DNA of 5,487 nucleotides from Candidatus Omnitrophota bacterium (GTDB lineage Bacteria; Omnitrophota; Gorgyraeia; Gygaellales; Profunditerraquicolaceae). The position numbers and the translations under genes are program-made. Shown in pieces: positions 1 to 5,167 of the stretch; position 1 is the first letter of the stretch; each line of letters begins with the position of its first letter. The notes below the pieces were generated by a model, which had not been told where the DNA came from, searched no databases, and was given only the letters and a program-made list of their open reading frames with translations. The stretch is from assembly GCA_028711825.1 (NCBI GenBank), contig JAQTRM010000072.1, positions 1 to 5,487 on the forward strand, in the 5' to 3' direction.

Positions 1-1456
1 TGGATATTTTTTCCATTATTTCGTATGGCAGTTTGACCCAGTCCGCGGTCATTCCGTCAAAACTGGAGACGCAGCGCAGGGCGCAGACATTTTCGTAAGT
101 GCGTTCATCTCCCATGATCCCCACGCTTTTAATCGGCAGCAGCACCGCGAAAGACTGCCAGATCTGGCCGTAAAGCCCGGCGCGGGTAATCTCTTCGATT
201 ACGCGTTTATCGGCTTCGCGCAGCAGGTCCAGCCTCTGGTTGTCGATTTCTCCGATAATCCTTACCGCCAGCCCGGGCCCGGGGAAAGGCTGCCGGTGGA
301 TGATATTCTCCGGCAGGCCTAATTGTCCGCCGATCTGGCGCGCTTCGTCTTTGAATAATTCCCGCAGGGGTTCGATCAGCTTGAGCTTCATGTGGGCGGG
401 AAGCCCTCCTACATTGTGATGGCTTTTTATCTTTCTGCTTGGCCCGCCGGTAGGGGAAACCGATTCGATGACATCCGGGTAAAGGGTTCCTTGCCCGAGG
501 AATTTCGCGCCTTTGGTTTTTTTGGCTTCCTCCTCGAATACTTTCACGAACTCATCCCCGATGATCTTTCTTTTTTCCTCGGGGTCGGTTATTCCTTTCA
601 GCCTTTCCAGGAACCTTTTGCTGCGGTCGACGTAGCTCAGGTTAAGGTGGTATAAGTCTTTAAAAACCGCTTTGACCTGTTCGGCTTCCCCTTTTCTCAA
701 GAGGCCGTTATCGATAAAGATGCAGCGCAGGTTTTTGCCGATCGCCTTATGGATAAGGATCGCGGCTACCGAAGAGTCTACTCCGCCGCTTAAGCCCAGG
801 ACTACTTTGTCTTTCCCGACGGTTTTTTTGATGCTCGCGGTGGATTCCTTGATAAAGGATTGCATTGTCCATCTGCCGGAAGCGCCGCAGACCTTGAACA
901 GAAAATTCCCCAGTATCTGGGCGCCTTTTTCGGTATGGGTTACCTCCGGGTGGAACTGCACCGCGAAAATTTTTCTTTTCTGGTTGGAAATCGCCGCGAT
1001 CGGGGTGTTGGTAGTGTGGGCGATAGTATGGAATCCCGCGGGCATCTTGGTGACATAATCCCCATGGCTCGCCCAGCAGGTAAAGTTTCCCGGCAGGTGG
1101 CTGAATAATCCGGTATTGTCGTCGATAAAAAGCTCCACCTTTCCGTATTCTCTTTCGCGGGTATGTTTGACCTTGCCTCCCAGCATTTCGCAGATCACCT
1201 GCATTCCGTAACAGATCCCCAGGATCGGTATGCCCAGTTTAAAGATCCCGGGATCCGGGTAGGGGGATTTTTTTTCGATTACCGAAGCCGGTCCTCCGGA
1301 GAGGATGATCCCCTTGGGGCTTAAGGCCGCAATCTCTTTAGCCGGGGTATTGTAAGGGATGATTATGGAAAATACTTTATTTTCCCTCACCCTGCGGGCG
1401 ATTAACTGCGTATATTGGGAACCGAAATCCATGATTAAAATCGTTTGTCTGGTCAA
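1..1456 (-). CDS. guaA: GMP synthase (glutamine-hydrolysing), C-terminus cut by window edge
   Basis: Cytosolic enzyme that converts XMP to GMP using ATP and glutamine, the last step of guanine nucleotide synthesis. I read 485 codons. By comparison with the family (about 510-525 residues), roughly 28 C-terminal residues lie beyond the left edge. The N-terminal class I glutamine amidotransferase domain (about residues 4-190) has the nucleophile Cys82 in GICYGMQ and the His169/Glu171 pair in FHPEV. The ATP-pyrophosphatase domain follows, with its P-loop SGGVDSS at 223-229. The C-terminal dimerisation and XMP-binding part shows the conserved KSHHNVGGLP and RQPFPGPGLAVRIIGE stretches. The start is read as TTG at 1456 because AAAGGA lies 8 nt upstream. 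The first ATG (1432) would remove the first beta strand (TILI before MDFGSQY) and has no ribosome site. It lies 51 nt after guaB3 with no promoter seen between, so it is probably the second gene of a guaB3-guaA operon. No frameshift or missing catalytic residue is seen. Confidence 0.97.
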   Translation of the reverse strand, partial: MTRQTILIMDFGSQYTQLIARRVRENKVFSIIIPYNTPAKEIAALSPKGIILSGGPASVIEKKSPYPDPGIFKLGIPILGICYGMQVICEMLGGKVKHTREREYGKVELFIDDNTGLFSHLPGNFTCWASHGDYVTKMPAGFHTIAHTTNTPIAAISNQKRKIFAVQFHPEVTHTEKGAQILGNFLFKVCGASGRWTMQSFIKESTASIKKTVGKDKVVLGLSGGVDSSVAAILIHKAIGKNLRCIFIDNGLLRKGEAEQVKAVFKDLYHLNLSYVDRSKRFLERLKGITDPEEKRKIIGDEFVKVFEEEAKKTKGAKFLGQGTLYPDVIESVSPTGGPSRKIKSHHNVGGLPAHMKLKLIEPLRELFKDEARQIGGQLGLPENIIHRQPFPGPGLAVRIIGEIDNQRLDLLREADKRVIEEITRAGLYGQIWQSFAVLLPIKSVGIMGDERTYENVCALRCVSSFDGMTADWVKLPYEIMEKIS

Positions 1457-1464
1457 GGCGGTAT

Positions 1465-1470
1465 TCCTTT
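1465..1470 (-). promoter_or_regulatory. Shine-Dalgarno site supporting the TTG start of guaA
   Basis: The minus strand reads AAAGGA, then 8 nt, then TTG at 1456-1454. The in-frame ATG 24 nt further in has no purine-rich site at a suitable distance. This site is the main reason for choosing the TTG start. Confidence 0.7.
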
Positions 1471-1507
1471 CTTGCGGCTGTGCGGCCCGCTGTATTGCCG
1501 GCATGAA

Positions 1508-2668
1508 TTATTTTCCCATGCCTACTTTTTGTCCTACCTGAAATATTTTTCCTTCCGTTTGTATTGAAGGAGCGATGATTATCTCCACGTCGTGCATTTC
1601 TTTGATATCGGATGCCCCTAAAGACCCCATTGATGTCCTTAAAGCGCCCAGGAGGTTTTGCGATCCGTCATCCACTTTGGCCGGGCCGGTGAGAATATCC
1701 TTCAGGGAGCCGGTGGTACCCACCTGGATGCGTGTTCCGCGGGGCAGGTTAACATGCGATGTCGCCATTCCCCAATGGAATCCCCTTCCGGGGGCTTCTT
1801 TGGCGCGGGCAAAACTCGAACCGATCATCACCGCGTCCGCTCCGCATGCGAAAGCCTTGCAGATATCGCCGCCGCGGTTCATTCCTCCGTCGGTAATAAT
1901 GGAAACATATTTGCCGGTGCGTTTAAAATGGAAATCCCGCGCTCCCGCCGCGTCGACCGTGGCGGTTACCTGAGGAACCCCGATCCCGAGCACTCCGCGG
2001 GTAGTGCAGGCCGCTCCCGGCCCGACCCCGATCAAGAGGCCGCTTGCCCCGGTTTCCATCAATTCAAGCGTTGTTTCGTAGGTTACGCAGTTTCCCAGGA
2101 TTACCGGTATTTTGATTGATTTGCAGAATTTTATGAGGTCCAGGGTTTTGTATTCTTTGGAAATATGCCTTAAGGTGGTGACTGTGGACTGGACCACGAA
2201 GATATCCGCTCCGGATGCGATCGCCAGTTTTGAAAATTTTTCGGCGTTGGCGGGAATACAGCTGACTACCGCCATCGCTTTGGCTTTTTTGATCTCGGCG
2301 ACCCTTTTGGTGACCAGTTTTTCTTTGATCGGGGTGGTGTAAACCGTCTGGATCAGTTCGGTGGCTTTTTGCGGTGTAGCGAGCGAGATTTCTTCCAGGA
2401 CCTCGTCCGGATTTTCATAGCGCGTCTGTATCCCGTCGAGGTTTAAGACCGCGATTCCTCCCATGCGGGACATCTCTACGGCGAATTTTACATCCACTAC
2501 CCCGTCCATTGCCGCGGCGAGTATCGGGATCTTAAAGTTTTTACCGTTGAATTTAAAGCTGGTATTTACCTCATTGGGGTTTACCGTCTGCGATCCGGGG
2601 ACTAAAGCTATCTCATCGAAACCGTAACATCTTCTTGCGCGCCTGTTAATACCGATCCACTCCGCCAT
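1508..2668 (-). CDS. guaB3: IMP dehydrogenase, GuaB3 subfamily (no CBS/Bateman domain)
   Basis: Predicted to oxidise IMP to XMP with NAD+, the committed step to GMP. The 386-residue protein is about 100 shorter than usual IMPDH because it has no paired CBS domains: the TIM barrel runs uninterrupted from the PILAAAMDGV segment (48-57) onwards. Visible motifs are GNC (192-194), the active-site loop GVGPGAACTTRGVLG with nucleophile Cys221, the phosphate-binding ITDGG (258-262), and the C-terminal LLGALRTSMGSLGA stretch (339-352). The opening, the APGRGFHWGMAT segment (292-303) and the VGMGK end closely match the cyanobacterial/actinobacterial GuaB3 family as I recall it. Compared with canonical enzymes, the NAD-contacting Asp before the DTAHG-type motif is Gln160, and the flap carrying the Arg-Tyr dyad is about 16 residues shorter. 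The ATG start is supported by AAGGAG at 2682-2677 with 8-nt spacing. It is the first gene of an operon with guaA, so IMPDH is the likely role. Other dehydrogenase or reductase activity, such as GMP reductase-like, cannot be excluded from sequence alone. Confidence 0.93.
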   Translation of the reverse strand: MAEWIGINRRARRCYGFDEIALVPGSQTVNPNEVNTSFKFNGKNFKIPILAAAMDGVVDVKFAVEMSRMGGIAVLNLDGIQTRYENPDEVLEEISLATPQKATELIQTVYTTPIKEKLVTKRVAEIKKAKAMAVVSCIPANAEKFSKLAIASGADIFVVQSTVTTLRHISKEYKTLDLIKFCKSIKIPVILGNCVTYETTLELMETGASGLLIGVGPGAACTTRGVLGIGVPQVTATVDAAGARDFHFKRTGKYVSIITDGGMNRGGDICKAFACGADAVMIGSSFARAKEAPGRGFHWGMATSHVNLPRGTRIQVGTTGSLKDILTGPAKVDDGSQNLLGALRTSMGSLGASDIKEMHDVEIIIAPSIQTEGKIFQVGQKVGMGK

Positions 2669-2742
2669 TTTAAGTTCTCCTTATGATTGAATGTATTAAA
2701 TCGTTATTCCGCAATAGTTTATGAGTGTTTCGCCTTACTTGG

Positions 2743-2765
2743 GGTTAAACCTGAAAGGATTATCC
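2743..2765. promoter_or_regulatory. Pair of 9-bp palindromes at the guaB3 start point (possible operator)
   Basis: Two odd palindromes of form GGWTWAWCC occur close together: GGTTAAACC at 2743-2751 and GGATTATCC at 2757-2765, with centres 14 bp apart. The second abuts the predicted -10 box (2766-2771), so both would cover the transcription start and the first transcribed bases. The position suits a repressor site, but the arms are only 4 bp, and I do not recognise the motif as a known purine-regulator box. Chance occurrence is possible. Confidence 0.25.
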
Positions 2766-2794
2766 ATTTTATATTAACGAGGCCCCCTTGTCAA
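2766..2794 (-). promoter_or_regulatory. Sigma70-type promoter of guaB3-guaA
   Basis: On the minus strand a perfect -35 box TTGACA (2794-2789) is followed by a 17-base spacer and TAAAAT (2771-2766), five of six matches to the -10 consensus. An overlapping TATAAA would give a 15-base spacer and is less likely. Transcription would begin near 2759, leaving a leader of about 90 nt before the ATG of guaB3. No recognisable riboswitch was seen in that leader. Confidence 0.75.
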
Positions 2795-2814
2795 CATCTT
2801 TTTCAGCTCTCAGC

Positions 2815-2842
2815 CTTTTAGCTATCAACTCTCAGCTAAAAG
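2815..2842. repeat. Small inverted repeat, 9-bp arms
   Basis: The arms CTTTTAGCT (2815-2823) and AGCTAAAAG (2834-2842) are exact reverse complements around a 10-base loop. The word CTCTCAGC also occurs directly before the left arm and again in the loop running into the right arm, so the block looks like a decayed repeat of TCTCAGCT-type units. It lies upstream of the guaB3 promoter. It is not followed by a clear T-run on either strand, so a terminator role is unconvincing. Confidence 0.5.
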
Positions 2843-2862
2843 CGGGAAAGAGCAGTAGTTAG

Positions 2863-2886
2863 AAATAAAGGGGAAAATAAAGGGGA
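2863..2886. repeat. Tandem duplication of a 12-base unit
   Basis: The 12-mer AAATAAAGGGGA occurs twice back to back (2863-2874 and 2875-2886). The second copy forms the outer part of the left arm of the large inverted repeat at 2874-2941. This suggests slippage or a duplicated end of that repeat element. Confidence 0.8.
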
Positions 2887-2941
2887 CGGTTCTATTTTTT
2901 AACTTATTTTATCAGAAAAATAGAACCGTCCCCTTTATTTT
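2874..2941 (-). terminator. 26-bp perfect inverted repeat after groL: probable terminator, possibly a REP/MITE-like element
   Basis: The arms 2874-2899 and 2916-2941 are exact reverse complements over 26 bases around a 16-base loop. The central core is GGGGACGGTTCTA pairing with TAGAACCGTCCCC. Read on the minus strand, the hairpin begins 31 nt after the groL stop. Its GC-rich outer part is followed by TTTATTTT, so it can serve as the terminator between groESL and guaB3-guaA. The symmetry would let it act in both directions. The length and perfection exceed what a terminator needs. The core resembles a repeat I recall from intergenic regions of several uncultivated bacteria, sometimes near REP-associated (Y1-type) transposases. 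That link is recall and cannot be tested here, and no transposase lies in the window. Confidence 0.7.
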
Positions 2942-2972
2942 TTAGTGTTTCTAAGCAATGTTTCTTTGAGGA

Positions 2973-4619
2973 TTAATACATCCCTCCGCCCATGCCGCCC
3001 ATGCCGCCCATTCCTCCGGCAGGCATCGCGGGCATCTTGTCTTCTTTTTCCGGTTTGTCCGTGATCAGGGCTTCGGTAGTCAGAAGAAGCGCGGCGATGC
3101 TGGACGCATTTTGCAGCGCCGAACGCGTTACTTTGGTCGGATCGATGACACCGGCCTCGATCATGTCAACGTAAGAATCCTGGCTGACATCGTAACCGAT
3201 ATTGGTTTTTTCTTCTTTGATCCTTTGTACAACCACGGAACCTTCCAGCCCGGCGTTCTGGGCGATCTGCCTTAAAGGTTCTTCGATGGCGCGTTTTACA
3301 ATGTCGGCGCCGATTTTTTCATCACCTTCGAGCTTCAGTTTGTCCAAAGCTGCGATGGTGCGGATAAAGGCTACTCCGCCTCCGGGAACGATACCTTCCT
3401 GAGTAGCGGCGCGGGTGGCATGCAGGGCATCCTCCACGCGGGCCTTCTTTTCTTTCATCTCCGTTTCGGTGGCTGCACCGACATTGATTACCGCAACCCC
3501 GCCGGCTAATTTCGCCAGGCGTTCCTGCAGTTTCTCTTTGTCGTAATCCGAATCGGTATCTTCAATTTGTTTTTTGATTTGGGCGATACGCGCGTTGATT
3601 GCCGCGTTCTTGCCGGCGCCTTCGACAATCGTGGAGTTTTCTTTGTCGATCTTGATCTTTTTGGCGCGTCCAAGATCCTCGATATCAAGATTTTCCAATT
3701 TGATACCCAGGTCTTCGGTAATCGCTTTTCCGCCGGTTAAGATAGCGATATCCTCGAGCATTGCTTTGCGGCGGTCACCGTAACCGGGGGCCTTTACCGC
3801 GCAGGCAACGAAGGTTCCGCGGATCTTATTAACTACCAGAGTGGCAAGCGCTTCGCCTTCGACCTCTTCGGCAATAATCAATAACGGCTTGCCGGCCCGG
3901 GCGATCTTCTCCAGCAAAGGAAGAATGTCTTTGATCGAGGAGATCTTTTTTTCGTAAATCAGGATATAGGCATCCTCCAGGAGAACTTCCATTCTCTCGG
4001 TGTCGGTCACAAAATACGGGGAAAGATATCCCTGGTCGAACTGCATACCTTCTACGACATCCAGGGTGGTAGCGGTGGATTTTGCTTCCTCCACGGTAAT
4101 AACCCCGTCTTTGCCTACTTTATCCATCGCTTCGGCGATCAATTCGCCGATATTAACATCGGAATTGGAAGCGATGCTGGCAACCTGGGCAATTTCTTTC
4201 TTATCCTTGATCGGGGTGGAAAGCTTGCCCAGTTCCTCAACTACCCTGGCTACCGCTTTTTCGATCCCGCGTTTTAATTCCATCGGATTGGAACCGGCGG
4301 TAACGTTCTTTAACCCTTCCCGGTAGATCGCTTCGGTAAGGACCGTGGCGGTGGTGGTTCCGTCGCCGGCATTATCGCTTGTTTTTTCGGCTACCTCTTT
4401 GACCATCTGGGCGCCCATATTTTCAAAGGGGTCTTCCAGGTCAATTTCTTTGGCTACCGAAACGCCGTCCTTGGTAATGGTGGGCGAGCCGAATTTTTTA
4501 TCGATTACTACGTTGCGTCCTTTAGGCCCCAGGGTAACCTTTACCGCCGCGGCCAGCTGTTCTACGCCCTTGAGAATCTTGCGACGGGCATCATCGCTGT
4601 AAAGTAATTGCTTTGCCAT
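2973..4619 (-). CDS. groL: Chaperonin GroEL (60 kDa, Hsp60)
   Basis: Subunit of the double-ring cytosolic chaperonin that encloses non-native proteins and folds them in an ATP-dependent cycle with GroES. It is 548 residues, full family length, and collinear with E. coli GroEL with an offset of one. ATP-site residues are Asp51, the GDGTTT motif at 85-90 with Asp86, and Asp397 (E. coli Asp52, Asp87 and Asp398). The apical substrate/GroES-binding residues Tyr198, Tyr202, Phe203, Leu233, Leu236, Leu258, Val262 and Val263 are all present. The family signature AATQEGIVPGGG is at 404-415. The C-terminus is the flexible Gly-Gly-Met tail, ending in GGGMY. The ATG start (4619) follows AAGGAGG with a short 4-nt gap, 24 nt after the groES stop. 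It is cotranscribed with groES from the CIRCE promoter. This appears to be the standard folding type, with no sign of a divergent paralogue. Confidence 0.99.
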   Translation of the reverse strand: MAKQLLYSDDARRKILKGVEQLAAAVKVTLGPKGRNVVIDKKFGSPTITKDGVSVAKEIDLEDPFENMGAQMVKEVAEKTSDNAGDGTTTATVLTEAIYREGLKNVTAGSNPMELKRGIEKAVARVVEELGKLSTPIKDKKEIAQVASIASNSDVNIGELIAEAMDKVGKDGVITVEEAKSTATTLDVVEGMQFDQGYLSPYFVTDTERMEVLLEDAYILIYEKKISSIKDILPLLEKIARAGKPLLIIAEEVEGEALATLVVNKIRGTFVACAVKAPGYGDRRKAMLEDIAILTGGKAITEDLGIKLENLDIEDLGRAKKIKIDKENSTIVEGAGKNAAINARIAQIKKQIEDTDSDYDKEKLQERLAKLAGGVAVINVGAATETEMKEKKARVEDALHATRAATQEGIVPGGGVAFIRTIAALDKLKLEGDEKIGADIVKRAIEEPLRQIAQNAGLEGSVVVQRIKEEKTNIGYDVSQDSYVDMIEAGVIDPTKVTRSALQNASSIAALLLTTEALITDKPEKEDKMPAMPAGGMGGMGGMGGGMY

Positions 4620-4643
4620 GAATCCTCCTTGTGTGCGGTGTGT

Positions 4644-4934
4644 TTATTTGATGATCGCCAGAATATCCTCTTCGCGCAGGATAAGCAGCTCTTCCCCTTC
4701 TTTGGTCGTGAATTCGTTTCCGGAATATTTTCCGAAGATAACCTTGTCGCCGACCTTAACTTCCGGGGCGGCTATTGTTCCGTTCTCCAGGACTTTGCCT
4801 TTACCTACCGCGACCACTTTAGCTTCCTGAGGTTTCTCTTTGGCCGTATCGGGCAGCAGTATCCCGCCTTTGCTTTTGTTCTCCGCCTCCAAAGGCTTGA
4901 CCACGATGCGATCGCCTAACGGTTTGATCTCCAC
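4644..4934 (-). CDS. groES: Co-chaperonin GroES (10 kDa, Hsp10)
   Basis: Forms the heptameric lid that caps GroEL and releases bound protein into the chamber. It is 96 residues, the normal length. The N-terminal signature KPLGDRIVVKP (4-14) is clear. The mobile loop (about 17-33) has GGILL with the hydrophobic triplet Ile25-Leu26-Leu27 that docks on GroEL (Ile-Val-Leu in E. coli). The C-terminal half has VGDKVIFGKYSG (61-72) and ends in EEDILAIIK. The start codon is GTG (4934-4932), fixed by an unusually complete ribosome site just upstream and by the family N-terminus. It is the first gene of the groESL operon, behind a long leader and a CIRCE operator, so HrcA control is expected. Confidence 0.99.
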   Translation of the reverse strand: MEIKPLGDRIVVKPLEAENKSKGGILLPDTAKEKPQEAKVVAVGKGKVLENGTIAAPEVKVGDKVIFGKYSGNEFTTKEGEELLILREEDILAIIK

Positions 4935-4938
4935 CTTT

Positions 4939-4947
4939 CACCTCCTT
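4939..4947 (-). promoter_or_regulatory. Very strong Shine-Dalgarno site of groES
   Basis: The minus strand reads AAGGAGGTG, a near-full complement to the 3' end of bacterial 16S rRNA, with 4 nt to the GTG start at 4934. Its first two bases lie within the 3' arm of a small inverted repeat (4946-4961), so access to it may depend on RNA structure. Confidence 0.9.
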
Positions 4948-4961
4948 GTTTACCTAAACAA
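4946..4961 (-). promoter_or_regulatory. AU-rich inverted repeat overlapping the groES ribosome site
   Basis: The arms TTGTTTA and TAAACAA (4946-4952 and 4955-4961 on the plus strand) flank a 2-base centre. In the transcript this could form a six-pair hairpin with an AGGU loop whose 3' arm includes the first AA of the Shine-Dalgarno sequence. It is weak and could melt with heat. Whether it influences translation is inference. Confidence 0.35.
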
Positions 4962-4972
4962 CACCAACGCCA

Positions 4973-4992
4973 TTTTCGCCACGTGGCGAAAA
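4973..4992. repeat. Perfect 20-bp palindrome in the groES leader
   Basis: TTTTCGCCAC followed directly by GTGGCGAAAA is an exact palindrome. In the leader RNA it could form an eight-pair hairpin with a four-base loop. As DNA it is symmetrical enough to bind a dimeric protein. It lies about 40-60 nt upstream of the groES start, well inside the transcript. There is no long T-run after it on the minus strand, so it is not a clear attenuator. Confidence 0.7.
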
Positions 4993-5106
4993 CCGGCCCA
5001 ATTTGCCCGGGAGGGCATACCTGCGTAATTCCTTACAAACGCAGGGTACATCTTGGGGCCGGGTATCTCTCCGCGCCGGGTGTGTTTAACGGTTATGGGT
5101 TTAAAA

Positions 5107-5133
5107 CTAGCACTCTTTTCTCTAGAGTGCTAA
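5107..5133. promoter_or_regulatory. CIRCE operator (HrcA binding site)
   Basis: The arms CTAGCACTC (5107-5115) and GAGTGCTAA (5125-5133) are separated by exactly 9 bases. This matches the CIRCE consensus TTAGCACTC-N9-GAGTGCTAA except for one base at the outer end of one arm. It covers the predicted transcription start and touches the -10 box, so HrcA binding would block initiation of groESL. In other bacteria HrcA repression is relieved on heat shock as HrcA loses activity without free GroEL. The hrcA gene is not in this window. Confidence 0.95.
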
Positions 5134-5160
5134 TTATAAATAAAAAAAATTTCTTGTCAA
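5133..5160 (-). promoter_or_regulatory. Consensus sigma70-type promoter of groESL
   Basis: On the minus strand TTGACA (5160-5155), a 16-base spacer containing an A/T-rich run, and TATAAT (5138-5133) give 12 of 12 consensus matches. The last -10 base is also the first base of CIRCE. The -35 box begins only 8 bases after the coaX stop codon ends. The perfect housekeeping promoter under a repressor suggests strong basal expression with HrcA control rather than a heat-shock sigma factor. Confidence 0.92.
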
Positions 5161-5167
5161 GAGAATT

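Larger units (their letters stand above)
2669..2972. other. Intergenic region between groL and guaB3 (304 bp)
   Basis: No credible coding sequence lies here on either strand. The region is AT-rich. Going from the groL end towards guaB3 it holds the 26-bp inverted repeat, the tandem 12-mer, the small 9-bp inverted repeat, the guaB3 promoter with the palindrome pair, and a leader of about 90 nt ending in AAGGAG. Confidence 0.85.
4935..5106 (-). other. Long structured leader of groESL mRNA
   Basis: With the start point predicted near 5126, the leader is about 190 nt. Downstream of CIRCE it contains an inverted repeat with 7-bp arms (5020-5026 with 5039-5045), a short GC-rich one (TGCCC with GGGCA around 5004-5017), the 20-bp palindrome at 4973-4992 and the AU-rich repeat at the ribosome site. 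The word GCCGGGT also occurs twice (5058-5064 and 5075-5081). No convincing gene lies here. It matches no riboswitch class I can recognise. Confidence 0.55.

Noticed and set aside
392..1108. Open frames on the plus strand opposite guaA
   Set aside because: They lie antisense to a clearly conserved GMP synthase with intact motifs, have no family resemblance or ribosome sites, and are typical shadows of a gene with this base composition.
1430..1432. ATG as the start of guaA
   Set aside because: It would remove the first beta strand of the amidotransferase domain and has no ribosome site. TTG at 1456 fits better.
1457..1507. Separate promoter or terminator between guaB3 and guaA
   Set aside because: The 51-nt gap has no convincing -35/-10 pair and no hairpin with a T-run. 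An operon is the simpler reading.
1575..2342. Several plus-strand open frames opposite guaB3, up to 153 codons
   Set aside because: The minus-strand protein is a full and continuous IMPDH. The antisense translations are low-complexity and match nothing I know.
2669..2759. Purine or other riboswitch in the guaB3 leader
   Set aside because: The leader of about 90 nt lacks the conserved three-way-junction bases of purine riboswitches and shows only weak short hairpins, with no terminator-like arm.
2874..2941. CRISPR repeat or insertion sequence end
   Set aside because: There is only one palindrome, with no spaced copies and no transposase gene in the window, so neither a CRISPR array nor a complete insertion sequence is supported.
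2979..3008. Tandem 9-bp repeats at the groL 3' end
   Set aside because: They encode the ordinary Gly-Gly-Met tail of GroEL and need no other explanation.
2992..4602. Plus-strand frames opposite groL
   Set aside because: GroEL on the minus strand is complete and collinear with the family. The antisense frames arise from its codon pattern.
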